A stretch of 64,000 bases of DNA from Shewanella saliphila. GTDB lineage: Bacteria; Pseudomonadota; Gammaproteobacteria; Enterobacterales; Shewanellaceae. This document shows positions 9,422 through 18,741 of the stretch, piece by piece. The stretch's first letter is position 1; each line of letters begins with the position of its first letter. Below the pieces are notes generated by a model. That model was not told where the DNA came from. It ran no database searches and saw only the letters and a list, made by a program, of their open reading frames with translations. The stretch is from the NCBI RefSeq assembly GCF_014648295.1, contig NZ_BMQV01000003.1:1-64000 (forward strand), read 5' to 3'. A program made the translations under genes and the position numbers.

Positions 9422-9982
9422 ATGGCTATTGGATTATTAGTTAATGGTTGGTTGACTAGCGCGCGTCAGTGTATATCGCCACATTTTAACCAGCGGCCCG
9501 AGGGTGAGGTCAGTTTATTGGTTATCCACAATATCAGTTTACCTGCGGGTTGCTTTGGTTTGCCGCACATCGACGGTTTGTTTCAGGGCTGTTTAGATAT
9601 TGAAGCAGATAGTAGCTTTGCTGAGTTGGCTGGCTTAGAGGTTTCTGCCCACTTTTTAATTCGCCGAGATGGGGAGGTGGTGCAGTACGTTAGTTGTGAT
9701 GAGCGGGCTTGGCATGCTGGCGTATCACGTTTTGATTCGCGCTCAGGATGCAATGACTTTGCCATTGGTATTGAAATGGAAGGTACCGACACCAGTGGTT
9801 ATACTGATGAACAATATCAACAATTAACCCTGTTAACTTTGGCGTTAATGGCGCAATATCCTATGATTAAGTTACCTAATATTGTCGGGCATTGTGATAT
9901 TGCTCCAGGACGTAAAACCGATCCAGGTGACAGCTTCGATTGGGTACGTTATAAACAAGCTATTGTCGCTGCAAACACTTGA
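9422..9982 (+). CDS. ampD: 1,6-anhydro-N-acetylmuramyl-L-alanine amidase AmpD
   Basis: AmpD is the cytoplasmic zinc amidase that removes peptides from anhydromuropeptides during cell-wall recycling, which also keeps the AmpC beta-lactamase inducer low. The 186-residue protein has the Amidase_2 zinc ligands: His36 (VIHN), His157 (GHCDIAPGRK) and Asp167. Lys165 and Glu118 correspond to the catalytic residues. Length equals E. coli AmpD (183). TTAAGGTTGTTATG supplies a ribosome binding site. ampE follows 58 bp downstream. Confidence 0.96.
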   Translation: MAIGLLVNGWLTSARQCISPHFNQRPEGEVSLLVIHNISLPAGCFGLPHIDGLFQGCLDIEADSSFAELAGLEVSAHFLIRRDGEVVQYVSCDERAWHAGVSRFDSRSGCNDFAIGIEMEGTDTSGYTDEQYQQLTLLTLALMAQYPMIKLPNIVGHCDIAPGRKTDPGDSFDWVRYKQAIVAANT

Positions 9983-10040
9983 TATAGTCATCATCGATTG
10001 TTGATGACTTTTAAGATATAGCACGGGTAAAAGGATATTT

Positions 10041-10892
10041 ATGGCGTTATTTTCATTATTGGTGGCTATTTTAGTTGAACGGTTAAAGCTACTGCCAAGT
10101 GGCTTACAGTTTGATCATTTGATGGAACGTTACCATAAGCAATTTTGGGACGATGAGTCGCTAGGGTCAGAATTTGGCGTTGCAATGGCGTTAATTTTGC
10201 CAGCATTAGTGGTGTTTGTGATTAGCCATTTATTGCAGGGCATTTTGTTTGATCTATTAAGCTTACTGTTTTGGTTATTGATATCGGTAGTGTGCTTTAG
10301 TCATCAAAGATTACGAGAAGTATTTAAACAATATATTCAGGCGGCTTGTCGTGGTGATGTACAGGCTTGCTATCGCTATGCTGGGCAACTTGATTGTGCT
10401 GAATGCCTTGATGTGGTTGATGAACAAGATTTAGGTCAAAATGTAGGTCAAACGGTGGCGTGGATTAATTACCGCTATTATGGCGCTGTGGCGTTATTTT
10501 TGATTTTTTTTGGACCTGTAGGCGCCGTATTATACTGTAGCGTGCGCTTTTACAGTGACTTTAATATAAAGAATAACAAGGGTATGCCTTTAGTTGATTA
10601 CTTGCAGACCTTACTTGATTGGATACCCAGTCGATTATTTAGCTTTGGGTATGTGTTAAGCGGCCAATTTAGCAGTGGGTTAGGTGCATGGCGTCAATAT
10701 GCTTTGCGATTAAAGTGTGATGCCAAAACCATTGTGACCCAAACCGCTATCGCGGCGGAGTCATTACCTGAAGCCGGCAATGCGCCGATTAGCGTGCAGC
10801 CTACCTTGGCTTTACTCGCATTAAGTAAACGTAACTTTATTTTGTTATTAACTTTGGTGTCAGTATTAACCATTTTTGGGTTTGTCAGCTAA
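10041..10892 (+). CDS. ampE: AmpE-like inner-membrane protein
   Basis: A 283-residue polytopic membrane protein starting MALFSLLVAILVERL and containing hydrophobic spans near 50-85, 145-170 and the C-terminus (LLLTLVSVLTIFGFV). E. coli AmpE is 284 residues, has a similar N-terminus and is encoded directly after ampD. It has been proposed as a sensor in the beta-lactamase response, but its function is poorly defined. The family belongs to the CobD/CbiB-related membrane proteins. AAAGGA lies upstream of the ATG. Identification rests on context, length and N-terminus. Confidence 0.88.
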   Translation: MALFSLLVAILVERLKLLPSGLQFDHLMERYHKQFWDDESLGSEFGVAMALILPALVVFVISHLLQGILFDLLSLLFWLLISVVCFSHQRLREVFKQYIQAACRGDVQACYRYAGQLDCAECLDVVDEQDLGQNVGQTVAWINYRYYGAVALFLIFFGPVGAVLYCSVRFYSDFNIKNNKGMPLVDYLQTLLDWIPSRLFSFGYVLSGQFSSGLGAWRQYALRLKCDAKTIVTQTAIAAESLPEAGNAPISVQPTLALLALSKRNFILLLTLVSVLTIFGFVS

Positions 10893-10970
10893 CCTTGTAA
10901 GTCGAGTGAGCTGGCAAAAGTAGGGCGTTAACAGACGTTAAGATTGGTTAGATTTATTAACAATCATGAC

Positions 10971-10987
10971 AAATGGTCTGACCATTT
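10971..10987. promoter_or_regulatory. PdhR-type operator, upstream copy
   Basis: The dyad AAATGGT-CTG-ACCATTT is perfect over 7+7 bp with a 3-bp spacer and contains the GGTnnnACC core of PdhR (and related FadR-type) sites. It lies about 190 bp before the pdhR start. Confidence 0.55.
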
Positions 10988-11076
10988 TAATACAAATATT
11001 TGTTTCGCTCAGAGGTTGTGCGTTTTAAACAAACTTGTGTGGTATTGTCAATATGCTAGAAACTAGACATGGCCTG

Positions 11077-11082
11077 TATGAT
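11077..11082 (+). promoter_or_regulatory. Candidate -10 box of pdhR-aceEF promoter
   Basis: TATGAT matches the -10 consensus at five of six bases. No good -35 box is seen at the right distance. If used, transcription would start near 11089, placing the PdhR operator just downstream of the start. Confidence 0.35.
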
Positions 11083-11107
11083 TTGATAAAGTGCGCTCTC
11101 TCATATT

Positions 11108-11124
11108 AATTGGTAAGACCAATT
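11108..11124. promoter_or_regulatory. PdhR operator before pdhR
   Basis: AATTGGTAAGACCAATT is a perfect 7+7 dyad with a 3-bp spacer, the consensus of the E. coli PdhR site. It lies 33 bp before the pdhR start codon, where binding would block transcription when pyruvate is scarce. This implies autoregulation of pdhR-aceEF. Confidence 0.9.
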
Positions 11125-11157
11125 GACAATTGCTTGTTTAGGGAGCAGGGGCGCCAA

Positions 11158-11910
11158 ATGGCTTATAGTAAAATTAACCAGCCAAAAATATCCGATGTGA
11201 TCATGGAGCAATTAGAGCGCATGATCCTTGAAGGTAGTTTACAGCCGGGTCAGAAACTGCCTCCCGAACGTGAACTTGCCGTGCAATTTGAAGTGTCTCG
11301 TCCTTCACTGCGCGAAGCTATTCAAAAATTAGAAGCAAAAGGGTTGCTCATGCGTCGTCAAGGCGGTGGCACCTATGTAAAAGAACAACTCTGGCAAAGT
11401 CTTGCCGATCCTATCGTTGAATTAATGCATAGCGACTCAGAAAGTCAGTACGACTTACTGGAGTTTCGTCACGCCACTGAAGGTATGATGGCGTATTTTG
11501 CTGCGCTTCGCGGCACCGATGCGGATATGAAAAATATCAACAAACGTATTGCTGAAGTTGAATCGGCAACCAATATTGACACTAAAGCCGATGCGATAGT
11601 GCGTTTTTATCGTGCAGTTGCAGAAGCGTCACACAATGTTGCCATGCTTCATCTAGTATTAAGTTTAACCCCTGTGCTGCATAAAAATGTAGCGCAAAAT
11701 TTGGAACTTTTGAGCAGACGCGAAGAAACTTCCGCTACGGCAAATAATCACAGAAGAACATTACTCGCTGCGATTGTGCGCCGGGACCCAGACGCTGCAC
11801 GTGCTGCTTCGAACGAGCATTTAAGCTACATCGAAGAAGTCATGTTGTCAGTAAGAGAAGAAGACAGTCGGTTGCAACGTAGTTTGCGCCGTTTAAAGAG
11901 CGGCGTGTAA
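11158..11910 (+). CDS. pdhR: Pyruvate dehydrogenase complex repressor PdhR
   Basis: PdhR is a GntR/FadR-family repressor released by pyruvate. The 250-residue protein has an N-terminal winged helix with PPERELAVQFEVSRPSLREA (about 33-52) and the wing GGGTYV, then a FadR-type all-helical effector domain (about 80-240). The ATG at 11158 (MAYSKINQPK) is preceded by GGGAGC; an in-frame extension of 16 codons upstream runs through the operator and is unlikely. It lies first in pdhR-aceE-aceF, the E. coli order, behind two PdhR-type operators. Confidence 0.96.
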   Translation: MAYSKINQPKISDVIMEQLERMILEGSLQPGQKLPPERELAVQFEVSRPSLREAIQKLEAKGLLMRRQGGGTYVKEQLWQSLADPIVELMHSDSESQYDLLEFRHATEGMMAYFAALRGTDADMKNINKRIAEVESATNIDTKADAIVRFYRAVAEASHNVAMLHLVLSLTPVLHKNVAQNLELLSRREETSATANNHRRTLLAAIVRRDPDAARAASNEHLSYIEEVMLSVREEDSRLQRSLRRLKSGV

Positions 11911-11980
11911 CTGAGTTGTTGTGTCAACAAGCAACAACGAATGCCGAAATATAACCCCGTATATAAAGAAGGACTGCGAA

Positions 11981-14647
11981 ATGTCTGAAGATATGCTTCA
12001 AGATTTAGACCCATCAGAAACCCAAGAGTGGGTTGATGCTCTGCAAGCTGTGTTAGAGCAAGAAGGGCCTGAACGTGCACACTTTTTACTCGAAAAACTT
12101 ATCGACAAAGCACGTCGTAACGGTACTCACTTACCGTACAACGCGACTACTGCGTATTTAAATACTATTCCTGCTGGCCAAGAGCCAAACATGCCAGGCA
12201 ACCAAGAAATGGAGCGTCGTATACGCGCCATTATTCGTTGGAACGCATTAGCAATGGTATTACGTGGTTCTAAGAAAGATTTAGAGCTTGGTGGACATAT
12301 TTCAAGTTTTGCTTCAAGTGCGACGATTTATGATGTGTGTTTTAACCACTTCTTCCGTGCGCCTAATGAACAAGACGGTGGCGATTTAGTGTATTTCCAA
12401 GGTCATATTGCACCTGGTATTTATGCGCGTTCATTCCTTGAAGGTCGTATTACTGAAGAGCAAATGGCTAACTTCCGTCAAGAAGTAGACGGCAAAGGCT
12501 TGTCTTCGTACCCACACCCTAAGTTAATGCCTAGCTACTGGCAGTTCCCTACGGTATCGATGGGTCTAGGTCCTATTCAAGCGATTTACCAAGCACGTTA
12601 TTTAAAATATTTAACTGACCGTGGCTTAAAAGACTGCTCTAAGCAAACGGTTTACTGTTTCTTAGGTGACGGTGAGTGTGATGAGCCAGAAGCATTAGGT
12701 GCCATTGGTTTAGCAGCACGTGAAGAGTTAGATAACTTAGTGTTTATCGTTAACTGTAACTTACAGCGTCTTGATGGCCCTGTACGTGGTAACGGTAAAA
12801 TCATCCAAGAACTTGAAGGCGAATTCCGCGGCGCAGGCTGGGAAGTGGTTAAAGTGATTTGGGGTCGTTACTGGGATCCATTATTGGCCCGTGACACTAG
12901 CGGTAAATTATTACAGTTAATGGAAGAAACCGTAGACGGTGAATACCAAAACTGTAAAGCCAAAGGCGGCGCTTGGACTCGTGAGCACTTCTTTGGTAAG
13001 TACCCAGAAACCGCTGAAATGGTGGCTAACATGTCAGACGATGACATTTGGCGCTTAAACCGTGGTGGTCATGACCCTGTTAAAGTTTACGCTGCACTTG
13101 AGCATGCACAAAAAACCAAAGGTCGCCCAACGGTAATCTTGGCTAAAACTGTTAAAGGTTACGGTTTAGGTGATGCAGGTGAAGGTAAAAACATCGCACA
13201 TAACGTGAAGAAAATGGGCGTTGACGCTATTCGTCACTTCCGTGATCGTTTTAATATTCCGATCCCTGATGACAAGTTAGAAGATTTGCCTTTCTATCAT
13301 CCAGGCCCAGATTCTGAAGAAGTGAAATACCTAAAGAGTCGTCGTGAAGCGTTACTAGGTTACTTGCCACAACGTCGTGAGAAGTTTACCGAAGAGCTTG
13401 AAGTGCCTTCATTAAAGATTTTTGATTCGATTTTAAAAGGCTCTAACGGCCGTGAAATCTCGTCAACTATGGCATTTGTTCGCGTATTAACTGCGTTGTT
13501 AAAAGACAAAGGCATTGGCAAGCGCGTTGTGCCAATTATTCCTGACGAAGCACGTACTTTTGGTATGGAAGGTTTATTCCGTCAAGTGGGTATTTACGCT
13601 CACGAAGGCCAAAAATATGTTCCACAAGATTCAGATCAAGTGGCGTACTACCGTGAAGATAAAACCGGTCAGGTTTTACAAGAAGGTATTAACGAATTAG
13701 GCGCAATGTCATCTTGGGTATCAGCTGCAACCAGCTACTCAGTCAACGACATGCCAACGATTCCGTTTTACATCTACTACTCAATGTTCGGTTTCCAACG
13801 TATTGGTGACATGGCATGGGCTGCAGGCGACATGCGCGCACGTGGTTTCTTAGTGGGTGGTACTTCAGGTCGTACAACATTGAACGGCGAAGGTTTACAG
13901 CATCAAGACGGTCACAGCCACATTTTGGCTAACACTATCCCTAACTGTATCTCTTACGACCCAACATACGGTTATGAAATTGCAGTAGTCGTACAAGATG
14001 GTGTTCGTCGCATGTATGGCGAAAACCAAGAAGATGTTTTCTACTACTTAACTACCATGAACGAAAACTACGTTCAGCCAGAAATGCCAGCCGGTGCCGA
14101 AGAAGGCATTGTAAAAGGTATTTACAAGCTTGAATCTGTAGCCGGTAGTGGTAAAGGCAAAGTACAGCTAATGGGTTGTGGCACCATTTTAGAAGAAGTG
14201 CGTAAAGCGGCTCAAGCACTAGCGAAAGACTTTGGTGTGAGTTCAGATGTATTCAGCGTAACTAGCTTTAACGAGTTAACTCGTGATGGCCAGGCTGCTG
14301 AGCGTTGGAACATGTTGCACCCAAGCGAGCAGCCTAAGCAAGCTTATATTAGCCAGGTATTATCTGCTGATGCGCCAGCCATTGTAGCCACTGACTACAT
14401 GAAGATTTACGGCGAGCAATTACGTGCTTATGTACCAACAGATTATAAAGTATTGGGTACTGATGGTTTTGGTCGTAGCGACAGCCGTGCAAACTTACGT
14501 CACCACTTTGAAGTTGACGCCAAGTTTATTGTTATTGCTGCACTGAAGTCACTTGTTGAGCGTAATGAAATGCCTGTTGATGTGTTAACTAAAACCATCG
14601 CTGAGTACGGCATTGACGCTGACAAGATCAACCCACAGTTCGCGTAA
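11981..14647 (+). CDS. aceE: Pyruvate dehydrogenase E1 component, AceE
   Basis: AceE is the homodimeric thiamine-diphosphate-dependent E1 subunit that decarboxylates pyruvate and acetylates the lipoyl groups of E2. From the ATG at 11981 (AAGGA 8 bp upstream) it is 888 residues, against 887 in E. coli. The ThDP motif starts at Gly229-Asp230-Gly231 ([10 protein letters not shown]) and ends with the asparagines near 258-260. An N-terminal extension of 20 codons is open but has no ribosome binding site. aceF follows after 11 bp. The whole sequence shows biased codon use typical of high expression. Confidence 0.97.
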   Translation: MSEDMLQDLDPSETQEWVDALQAVLEQEGPERAHFLLEKLIDKARRNGTHLPYNATTAYLNTIPAGQEPNMPGNQEMERRIRAIIRWNALAMVLRGSKKDLELGGHISSFASSATIYDVCFNHFFRAPNEQDGGDLVYFQGHIAPGIYARSFLEGRITEEQMANFRQEVDGKGLSSYPHPKLMPSYWQFPTVSMGLGPIQAIYQARYLKYLTDRGLKDCSKQTVYCFLGDGECDEPEALGAIGLAAREELDNLVFIVNCNLQRLDGPVRGNGKIIQELEGEFRGAGWEVVKVIWGRYWDPLLARDTSGKLLQLMEETVDGEYQNCKAKGGAWTREHFFGKYPETAEMVANMSDDDIWRLNRGGHDPVKVYAALEHAQKTKGRPTVILAKTVKGYGLGDAGEGKNIAHNVKKMGVDAIRHFRDRFNIPIPDDKLEDLPFYHPGPDSEEVKYLKSRREALLGYLPQRREKFTEELEVPSLKIFDSILKGSNGREISSTMAFVRVLTALLKDKGIGKRVVPIIPDEARTFGMEGLFRQVGIYAHEGQKYVPQDSDQVAYYREDKTGQVLQEGINELGAMSSWVSAATSYSVNDMPTIPFYIYYSMFGFQRIGDMAWAAGDMRARGFLVGGTSGRTTLNGEGLQHQDGHSHILANTIPNCISYDPTYGYEIAVVVQDGVRRMYGENQEDVFYYLTTMNENYVQPEMPAGAEEGIVKGIYKLESVAGSGKGKVQLMGCGTILEEVRKAAQALAKDFGVSSDVFSVTSFNELTRDGQAAERWNMLHPSEQPKQAYISQVLSADAPAIVATDYMKIYGEQLRAYVPTDYKVLGTDGFGRSDSRANLRHHFEVDAKFIVIAALKSLVERNEMPVDVLTKTIAEYGIDADKINPQFA

Positions 14648-14658
14648 GGGGATACAAA

Positions 14659-16614
14659 ATGGCTGATTTAAAGGAAGTTTTGGTTCCTAATATCGACACT
14701 GATGCAGTACAGGTTATTGAAATTTGTGCCGCAGTGGGTGATGTACTTGAGCAAGAAGCATCAATCATTACCGTTGAAAGCGATAAAGCAACCATGGACA
14801 TTCCAGCGCCTTTTGCTGGTACGTTAGCAGAGCTGAAAGTTGCAGTAGGCGACACAGTGTCTGAAGGAACGTTAATCGCAATGATGAGTGCAGCTGATGC
14901 TGCACCAGCAAAAGCCGAAGCGGCTCCAGCACCTAAAGCTGAAGCTCCGGTGGCACAAGCTGCGGCACCTACACCTGTAGCACCTGTTGCTGCACCTGCT
15001 GGTGGCTCTGAAGTGATTGAAGTTAAAGTGCCTGATATTGGCGGTGATACTGATGTTTCAATCATTGAAGTATTAGTGGCCGTTGGCGATAGCATTGAGG
15101 TTGATACCGGGTTAATTACCCTAGAAACCGACAAAGCAACCATGGACGTACCCTCACCTAAAGCGGGTGTGGTTAAAGAAGTGAAAGTGGCCTTGGGCGA
15201 CAAAGTGTCTGAAGGTTCACTGGTGATTTTATTAGAAGTGGCTGGTTCTGCACCAGCTGCGGCACCACAAGCTCAAGCTGCACCTGCTGCGCAAGCGGCA
15301 CCTGCAGCAAGCACAACTCAGGTACAAGAAGTTCAAGTGCCAGACATTGGTGATGCTGCAGATGTGGATGTCATTGAAGTATTAGTGTCTGTGGGTGATG
15401 ACATCACCTTAGATCAAGGCTTAATTACCCTTGAAACAGACAAAGCAACGATGGAAGTGCCAGCGCCGTTTGCCGGTAAACTTGTTTCGCTGACCGTTAA
15501 AGTAGGCGATAAAGTGTCTCAAGGTAGCTTAATTGCTACGATTGAAACCACAAGCTCAGCACCTGTTGCGCAAGCTGCTCCTGCACAAGCTCCTGCTCCA
15601 GCAGCACCTGCCGCCCCAGCACCTATGGCGGCAAGTCGTCCGCCAGTGCCGCATCACCCAAGCGCTGCAAAGCCAGCATCTACAGGTGCGGTACATGCAT
15701 CGCCTGCAGTGCGTCGCTTAGCACGTGAATTTGGTGTTGATTTAACTAAGGTTACTGGTAGTGGTCGTAAAGGTCGTATTTTAAAAGAAGACGTGCAAGC
15801 GTTTGTTAAATACGAACTATCACGCCCTAAAGCTTCTGCAGCAACCAGCGTTGCGGGTGGCGCGGGTGGCTTAAACGTGATTGCAGCGCCTAAAGTTGAT
15901 TTCAGTAAGTTTGGTGAAGTGGAAGAAGTGCCATTAAGCCGTATCCAGAAAATCTCTGGTCCTAACTTGCACCGCAACTGGGTAACCATTCCACACGTGA
16001 CTCAGTTTGATGAAGCTGATATCACTGAGTTGGAAGCTTTCCGTAAGCAACAGAATGATATTGCTGCCAAGAAAAAAGCAGATTATAAAATCACTCCGCT
16101 TGTGTTTATGATGAAAGCCGTTGCGAAAACATTGGCAGATTTCCCAGTGTTTAACTCAAGCTTAAGTGCTGATGGCGAATCACTTATCCAGAAGAAGTAC
16201 TTCCATATTGGTGTTGCCGTTGATACACCAAACGGCCTAATGGTTCCGGTTGTACGTGATGTTGATAAGAAAGGCATTGTTGAGTTGTCTCGTGAGTTAA
16301 CCGATATTTCTATCCGTGCTCGTGATGGCAAGCTTAAGTCTGCAGACATGCAAGGCAGCTGTTTTACTATTTCAAGTCTAGGTGGTATTGGCGGTACGGC
16401 ATTTACGCCGATTGTTAACTACCCAGACGTGGCCATTTTAGGTGTGTCAAAATCTGAAATTAAGCCAAAGTGGAATGGTAAAGAATTTGAACCTAAATTA
16501 ATGCTACCGCTGTCGCTTTCATACGATCATCGTGTGATTGATGGTGCAATGGCCGCACGCTTCAGTGTGACCTTGTCAGCTATCTTATCTGACATCCGTA
16601 CCATGATTTTGTAA
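14659..16614 (+). CDS. aceF: Dihydrolipoyllysine acetyltransferase E2, AceF
   Basis: AceF forms the core of pyruvate dehydrogenase and passes acetyl groups to CoA. The 651-residue protein has three N-terminal lipoyl domains with lipoylated lysines at Lys43, Lys159 and Lys262 (each in DKATM), joined by long Ala/Pro linkers, as in E. coli. An E3-binding domain follows at about 348-385 ([16 protein letters not shown]), then the catalytic domain with His624 in the DHRVIDG motif. GGGGAT lies before the ATG. A terminator follows at 16623, so lpdA is a separate unit. Confidence 0.97.
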   Translation: MADLKEVLVPNIDTDAVQVIEICAAVGDVLEQEASIITVESDKATMDIPAPFAGTLAELKVAVGDTVSEGTLIAMMSAADAAPAKAEAAPAPKAEAPVAQAAAPTPVAPVAAPAGGSEVIEVKVPDIGGDTDVSIIEVLVAVGDSIEVDTGLITLETDKATMDVPSPKAGVVKEVKVALGDKVSEGSLVILLEVAGSAPAAAPQAQAAPAAQAAPAASTTQVQEVQVPDIGDAADVDVIEVLVSVGDDITLDQGLITLETDKATMEVPAPFAGKLVSLTVKVGDKVSQGSLIATIETTSSAPVAQAAPAQAPAPAAPAAPAPMAASRPPVPHHPSAAKPASTGAVHASPAVRRLAREFGVDLTKVTGSGRKGRILKEDVQAFVKYELSRPKASAATSVAGGAGGLNVIAAPKVDFSKFGEVEEVPLSRIQKISGPNLHRNWVTIPHVTQFDEADITELEAFRKQQNDIAAKKKADYKITPLVFMMKAVAKTLADFPVFNSSLSADGESLIQKKYFHIGVAVDTPNGLMVPVVRDVDKKGIVELSRELTDISIRARDGKLKSADMQGSCFTISSLGGIGGTAFTPIVNYPDVAILGVSKSEIKPKWNGKEFEPKLMLPLSLSYDHRVIDGAMAARFSVTLSAILSDIRTMIL

Positions 16615-16622
16615 ACAAACAG

Positions 16623-16649
16623 GGCCGCTCATATCGAGTGGCCTTTTTT
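16623..16649 (+). terminator. Terminator after aceF
   Basis: Stem GGCCGCTC (16623-16630) with GAGTGGCC (16636-16643), including one G-T pair, is followed by TTTTTT. It ends the pdhR-aceEF transcript before lpdA. Confidence 0.85.
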
Positions 16650-16652
16650 ATG

Positions 16653-16692
16653 TTGATGATTATCACCAATGTTTGATTGTGATTGTCATCAA
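16653..16692. promoter_or_regulatory. Two FNR/EtrA-type boxes upstream of lpdA
   Basis: TTGATGATTATCAC (16653-16666) and GTGATTGTCATCAA (16679-16692) each match the FNR consensus TTGATnnnnATCAA at 9 of 10 fixed bases. Their centres are 26 bp apart and they form an inverted pair. The second overlaps the candidate lpdA -35 box, so binding there would repress. CRP-family regulators with related sites cannot be excluded. Confidence 0.5.
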
Positions 16693-16706
16693 ACAAAGGG
16701 TAAAAT
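16677..16706 (+). promoter_or_regulatory. Candidate lpdA promoter
   Basis: TTGTGA (16677-16682) and TAAAAT (16701-16706) are spaced 18 bp apart. The start would be near 16713, with a leader of about 75 nt. Confidence 0.4.
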
Positions 16707-16787
16707 GCTGACAGCTATCACAATCTGGCCACATGGATTGTTGAATCGGTTTTGTCCGCCAACATATGCAAAAGAATAGAGGAAAAC

Positions 16788-18221
16788 ATGAGTAACGAAA
16801 TTAACACTCAGGTAGTTGTATTAGGATCTGGCCCTGCAGGCTATTCAGCAGCATTCCGTGCCGCTGATTTAGGTTTAGATACCATTATCGTTGAACGTTT
16901 TAGCACCTTAGGTGGTGTATGTTTGAACGTAGGTTGTATCCCATCTAAAGCATTATTACACATTGCTAAAGTGATTGAAGAAGCTAAAGCAGCAGCAAGT
17001 CACGGTGTAGTATTTGGTGAGCCAACAATCGATTTAGAAAAACTACGTGGATTTAAAGAAAAAGTAGTTGGCCAGTTAACAGGCGGATTAGGCGGAATGT
17101 CTAAAATGCGTAAAGTTAACGTGGTAAATGGCTTTGGTAAGTTCACTGGCCCTAACACGCTAGAAGTGACTGCAGAAGACGGTACTGTGACTGTGGTTAA
17201 GTTTGAGCAAGCGATTATTGCTGCGGGTTCACGTCCAATTGAATTACCATTTATTCCGCATGAAGACCCGCGTATTTGGGATTCGACTGACGCACTAGAA
17301 TTGAAAGAAGTGCCTGGTAAATTATTGGTTATGGGCGGCGGTATCATTGGTTTAGAAATGGGCACTGTGTACTCATCACTAGGCAGTGAAATTGACGTGG
17401 TTGAAATGTTTGACCAAGTTATTCCTGCAGCTGACAAAGATATCGTTCGTGTATTCACTAAGCAAATCAAGAAGAAGTTTAACTTAATCCTTGAAACTAA
17501 AGTGACTGCAGTAGAAGCCAAAGAAGACGGTATCTACGTGTCGATGGAAGGCAAAAGCGCACCAGCTGAGCCAGTCCGTTACGATGCAGTATTAGTCGCG
17601 ATTGGTCGTACACCAAACGGCAAGCTTATTGCGGCTGAAAAAGCAGGTGTTAATGTTGATGAGCGTGGCTTTATCAATGTAGACAAGCAATTACGCACTA
17701 ACGTGCCACACATCTATGCTATCGGTGACATCGTTGGTCAACCAATGTTGGCTCACAAAGGTGTGCATGAAGGCCACGTAGCCGCTGAAGTTATTGCCGG
17801 TATGAAGCACTACTTCGACCCTAAAGTGATCCCTTCGATTGCTTATACTGACCCTGAAGTAGCATGGGTGGGTTTAACTGAGAAAGAAGCAAAAGAGCAA
17901 GGTGTTGCTTACGAAACTGCGACTTTCCCATGGGCTGCAAGTGGCCGTGCAATCGCATCAGATTGTAGTGAAGGTATGACTAAGTTAATTTTCGATAAAG
18001 ACACTCACCGCGTTATTGGTGGTGCTATTGTTGGCGTTAACGGTGGTGAACTACTAGGCGAAATCGGCCTAGCGATTGAAATGGGTTGTGATGCTGAAGA
18101 TTTAGCATTAACCATTCACGCTCACCCAACCTTACATGAGTCAGTAGGTTTAGCTGCTGAAATGTACGAAGGTTCAATTACTGATTTACCTAACCCTAAA
18201 GCGGTTAAGAAAAAGAAGTAA
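16788..18221 (+). CDS. lpdA: Dihydrolipoyl dehydrogenase E3, LpdA
   Basis: LpdA is the FAD-dependent E3 subunit shared by pyruvate and 2-oxoglutarate dehydrogenases and the glycine cleavage system. The 477-residue protein has the FAD-binding GSGPAGYSAA (about 13-22), the redox disulfide Cys45/Cys50 in GGVCLNVGCIPSK, a second Rossmann motif GGGIIGLEMG for NAD, and the C-terminal HAHPTLHES active-site histidine region. The start at 16788 follows AGAGGAAAAC; 12 upstream codons are open but unlikely. It has its own promoter region and terminator, allowing expression independent of aceEF. Confidence 0.97.
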   Translation: MSNEINTQVVVLGSGPAGYSAAFRAADLGLDTIIVERFSTLGGVCLNVGCIPSKALLHIAKVIEEAKAAASHGVVFGEPTIDLEKLRGFKEKVVGQLTGGLGGMSKMRKVNVVNGFGKFTGPNTLEVTAEDGTVTVVKFEQAIIAAGSRPIELPFIPHEDPRIWDSTDALELKEVPGKLLVMGGGIIGLEMGTVYSSLGSEIDVVEMFDQVIPAADKDIVRVFTKQIKKKFNLILETKVTAVEAKEDGIYVSMEGKSAPAEPVRYDAVLVAIGRTPNGKLIAAEKAGVNVDERGFINVDKQLRTNVPHIYAIGDIVGQPMLAHKGVHEGHVAAEVIAGMKHYFDPKVIPSIAYTDPEVAWVGLTEKEAKEQGVAYETATFPWAASGRAIASDCSEGMTKLIFDKDTHRVIGGAIVGVNGGELLGEIGLAIEMGCDAEDLALTIHAHPTLHESVGLAAEMYEGSITDLPNPKAVKKKK

Positions 18222-18243
18222 TATCGCGTTATGATTAATGATT

Positions 18244-18274
18244 AAAGCACTCCATAAACGGGGTGCTTTTTTTT
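18244..18274 (+). terminator. Terminator after lpdA
   Basis: AAAGCACTCC pairs with GGGGTGCTTT around a short loop and is followed by eight Ts. It starts 23 bp after the lpdA stop. Confidence 0.85.
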
Positions 18275-18741
18275 GGATTTTCTTTGAAAATATGGTCTAG
18301 GCTTAATTTTCATTAGCACTTTTTGCAAACAGTGTACTGTGCTGGCAGCCAGCCAAGATAAGTGTTGTAAGGGGTTGTTGAAACAGCCGCAAGCAAAATA
18401 AATTTTCGTATTTAATGTAACGTTTATGGGTAGCAAGTTGAGCTGTTGATATAGCCTAAAAGGTGTAACTTTATGAATATTATGAGTTACTCAAATACCG
18501 TACGCTACACTGTATGTAAAAAGTATTTTGGACTGTGTTGTCAACGGTAGAGTTAACGTTAAAAACGTGTAATAAAATATGTGACTTTGCTAAGGTAATA
18601 ATGTTAAAACAATAAGATATAACAATATTATGTAGTGGAACTGTTAGCACCTCACGTCCTCACCTCATTATTTATTGAGTTGGTAGGGTGTTATTTTTTC
18701 GGCATGATGCCTGTGTTTAATTAGAGGAATTGACTGAGTTT
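18275..18741. other. Intergenic region before the sensor GGDEF/EAL gene
   Basis: About 470 bp with no gene that I can support. It is AT-rich and must hold the promoter of the following gene, but no clear -35/-10 pair or operator stands out. Confidence 0.5.

Noticed and set aside
14628..15203. Antisense Ala/Gly/Thr-rich open frame across aceF
   Set aside because: It mirrors the Ala/Pro linkers and lipoyl domains of aceF on the other strand; no start signals.
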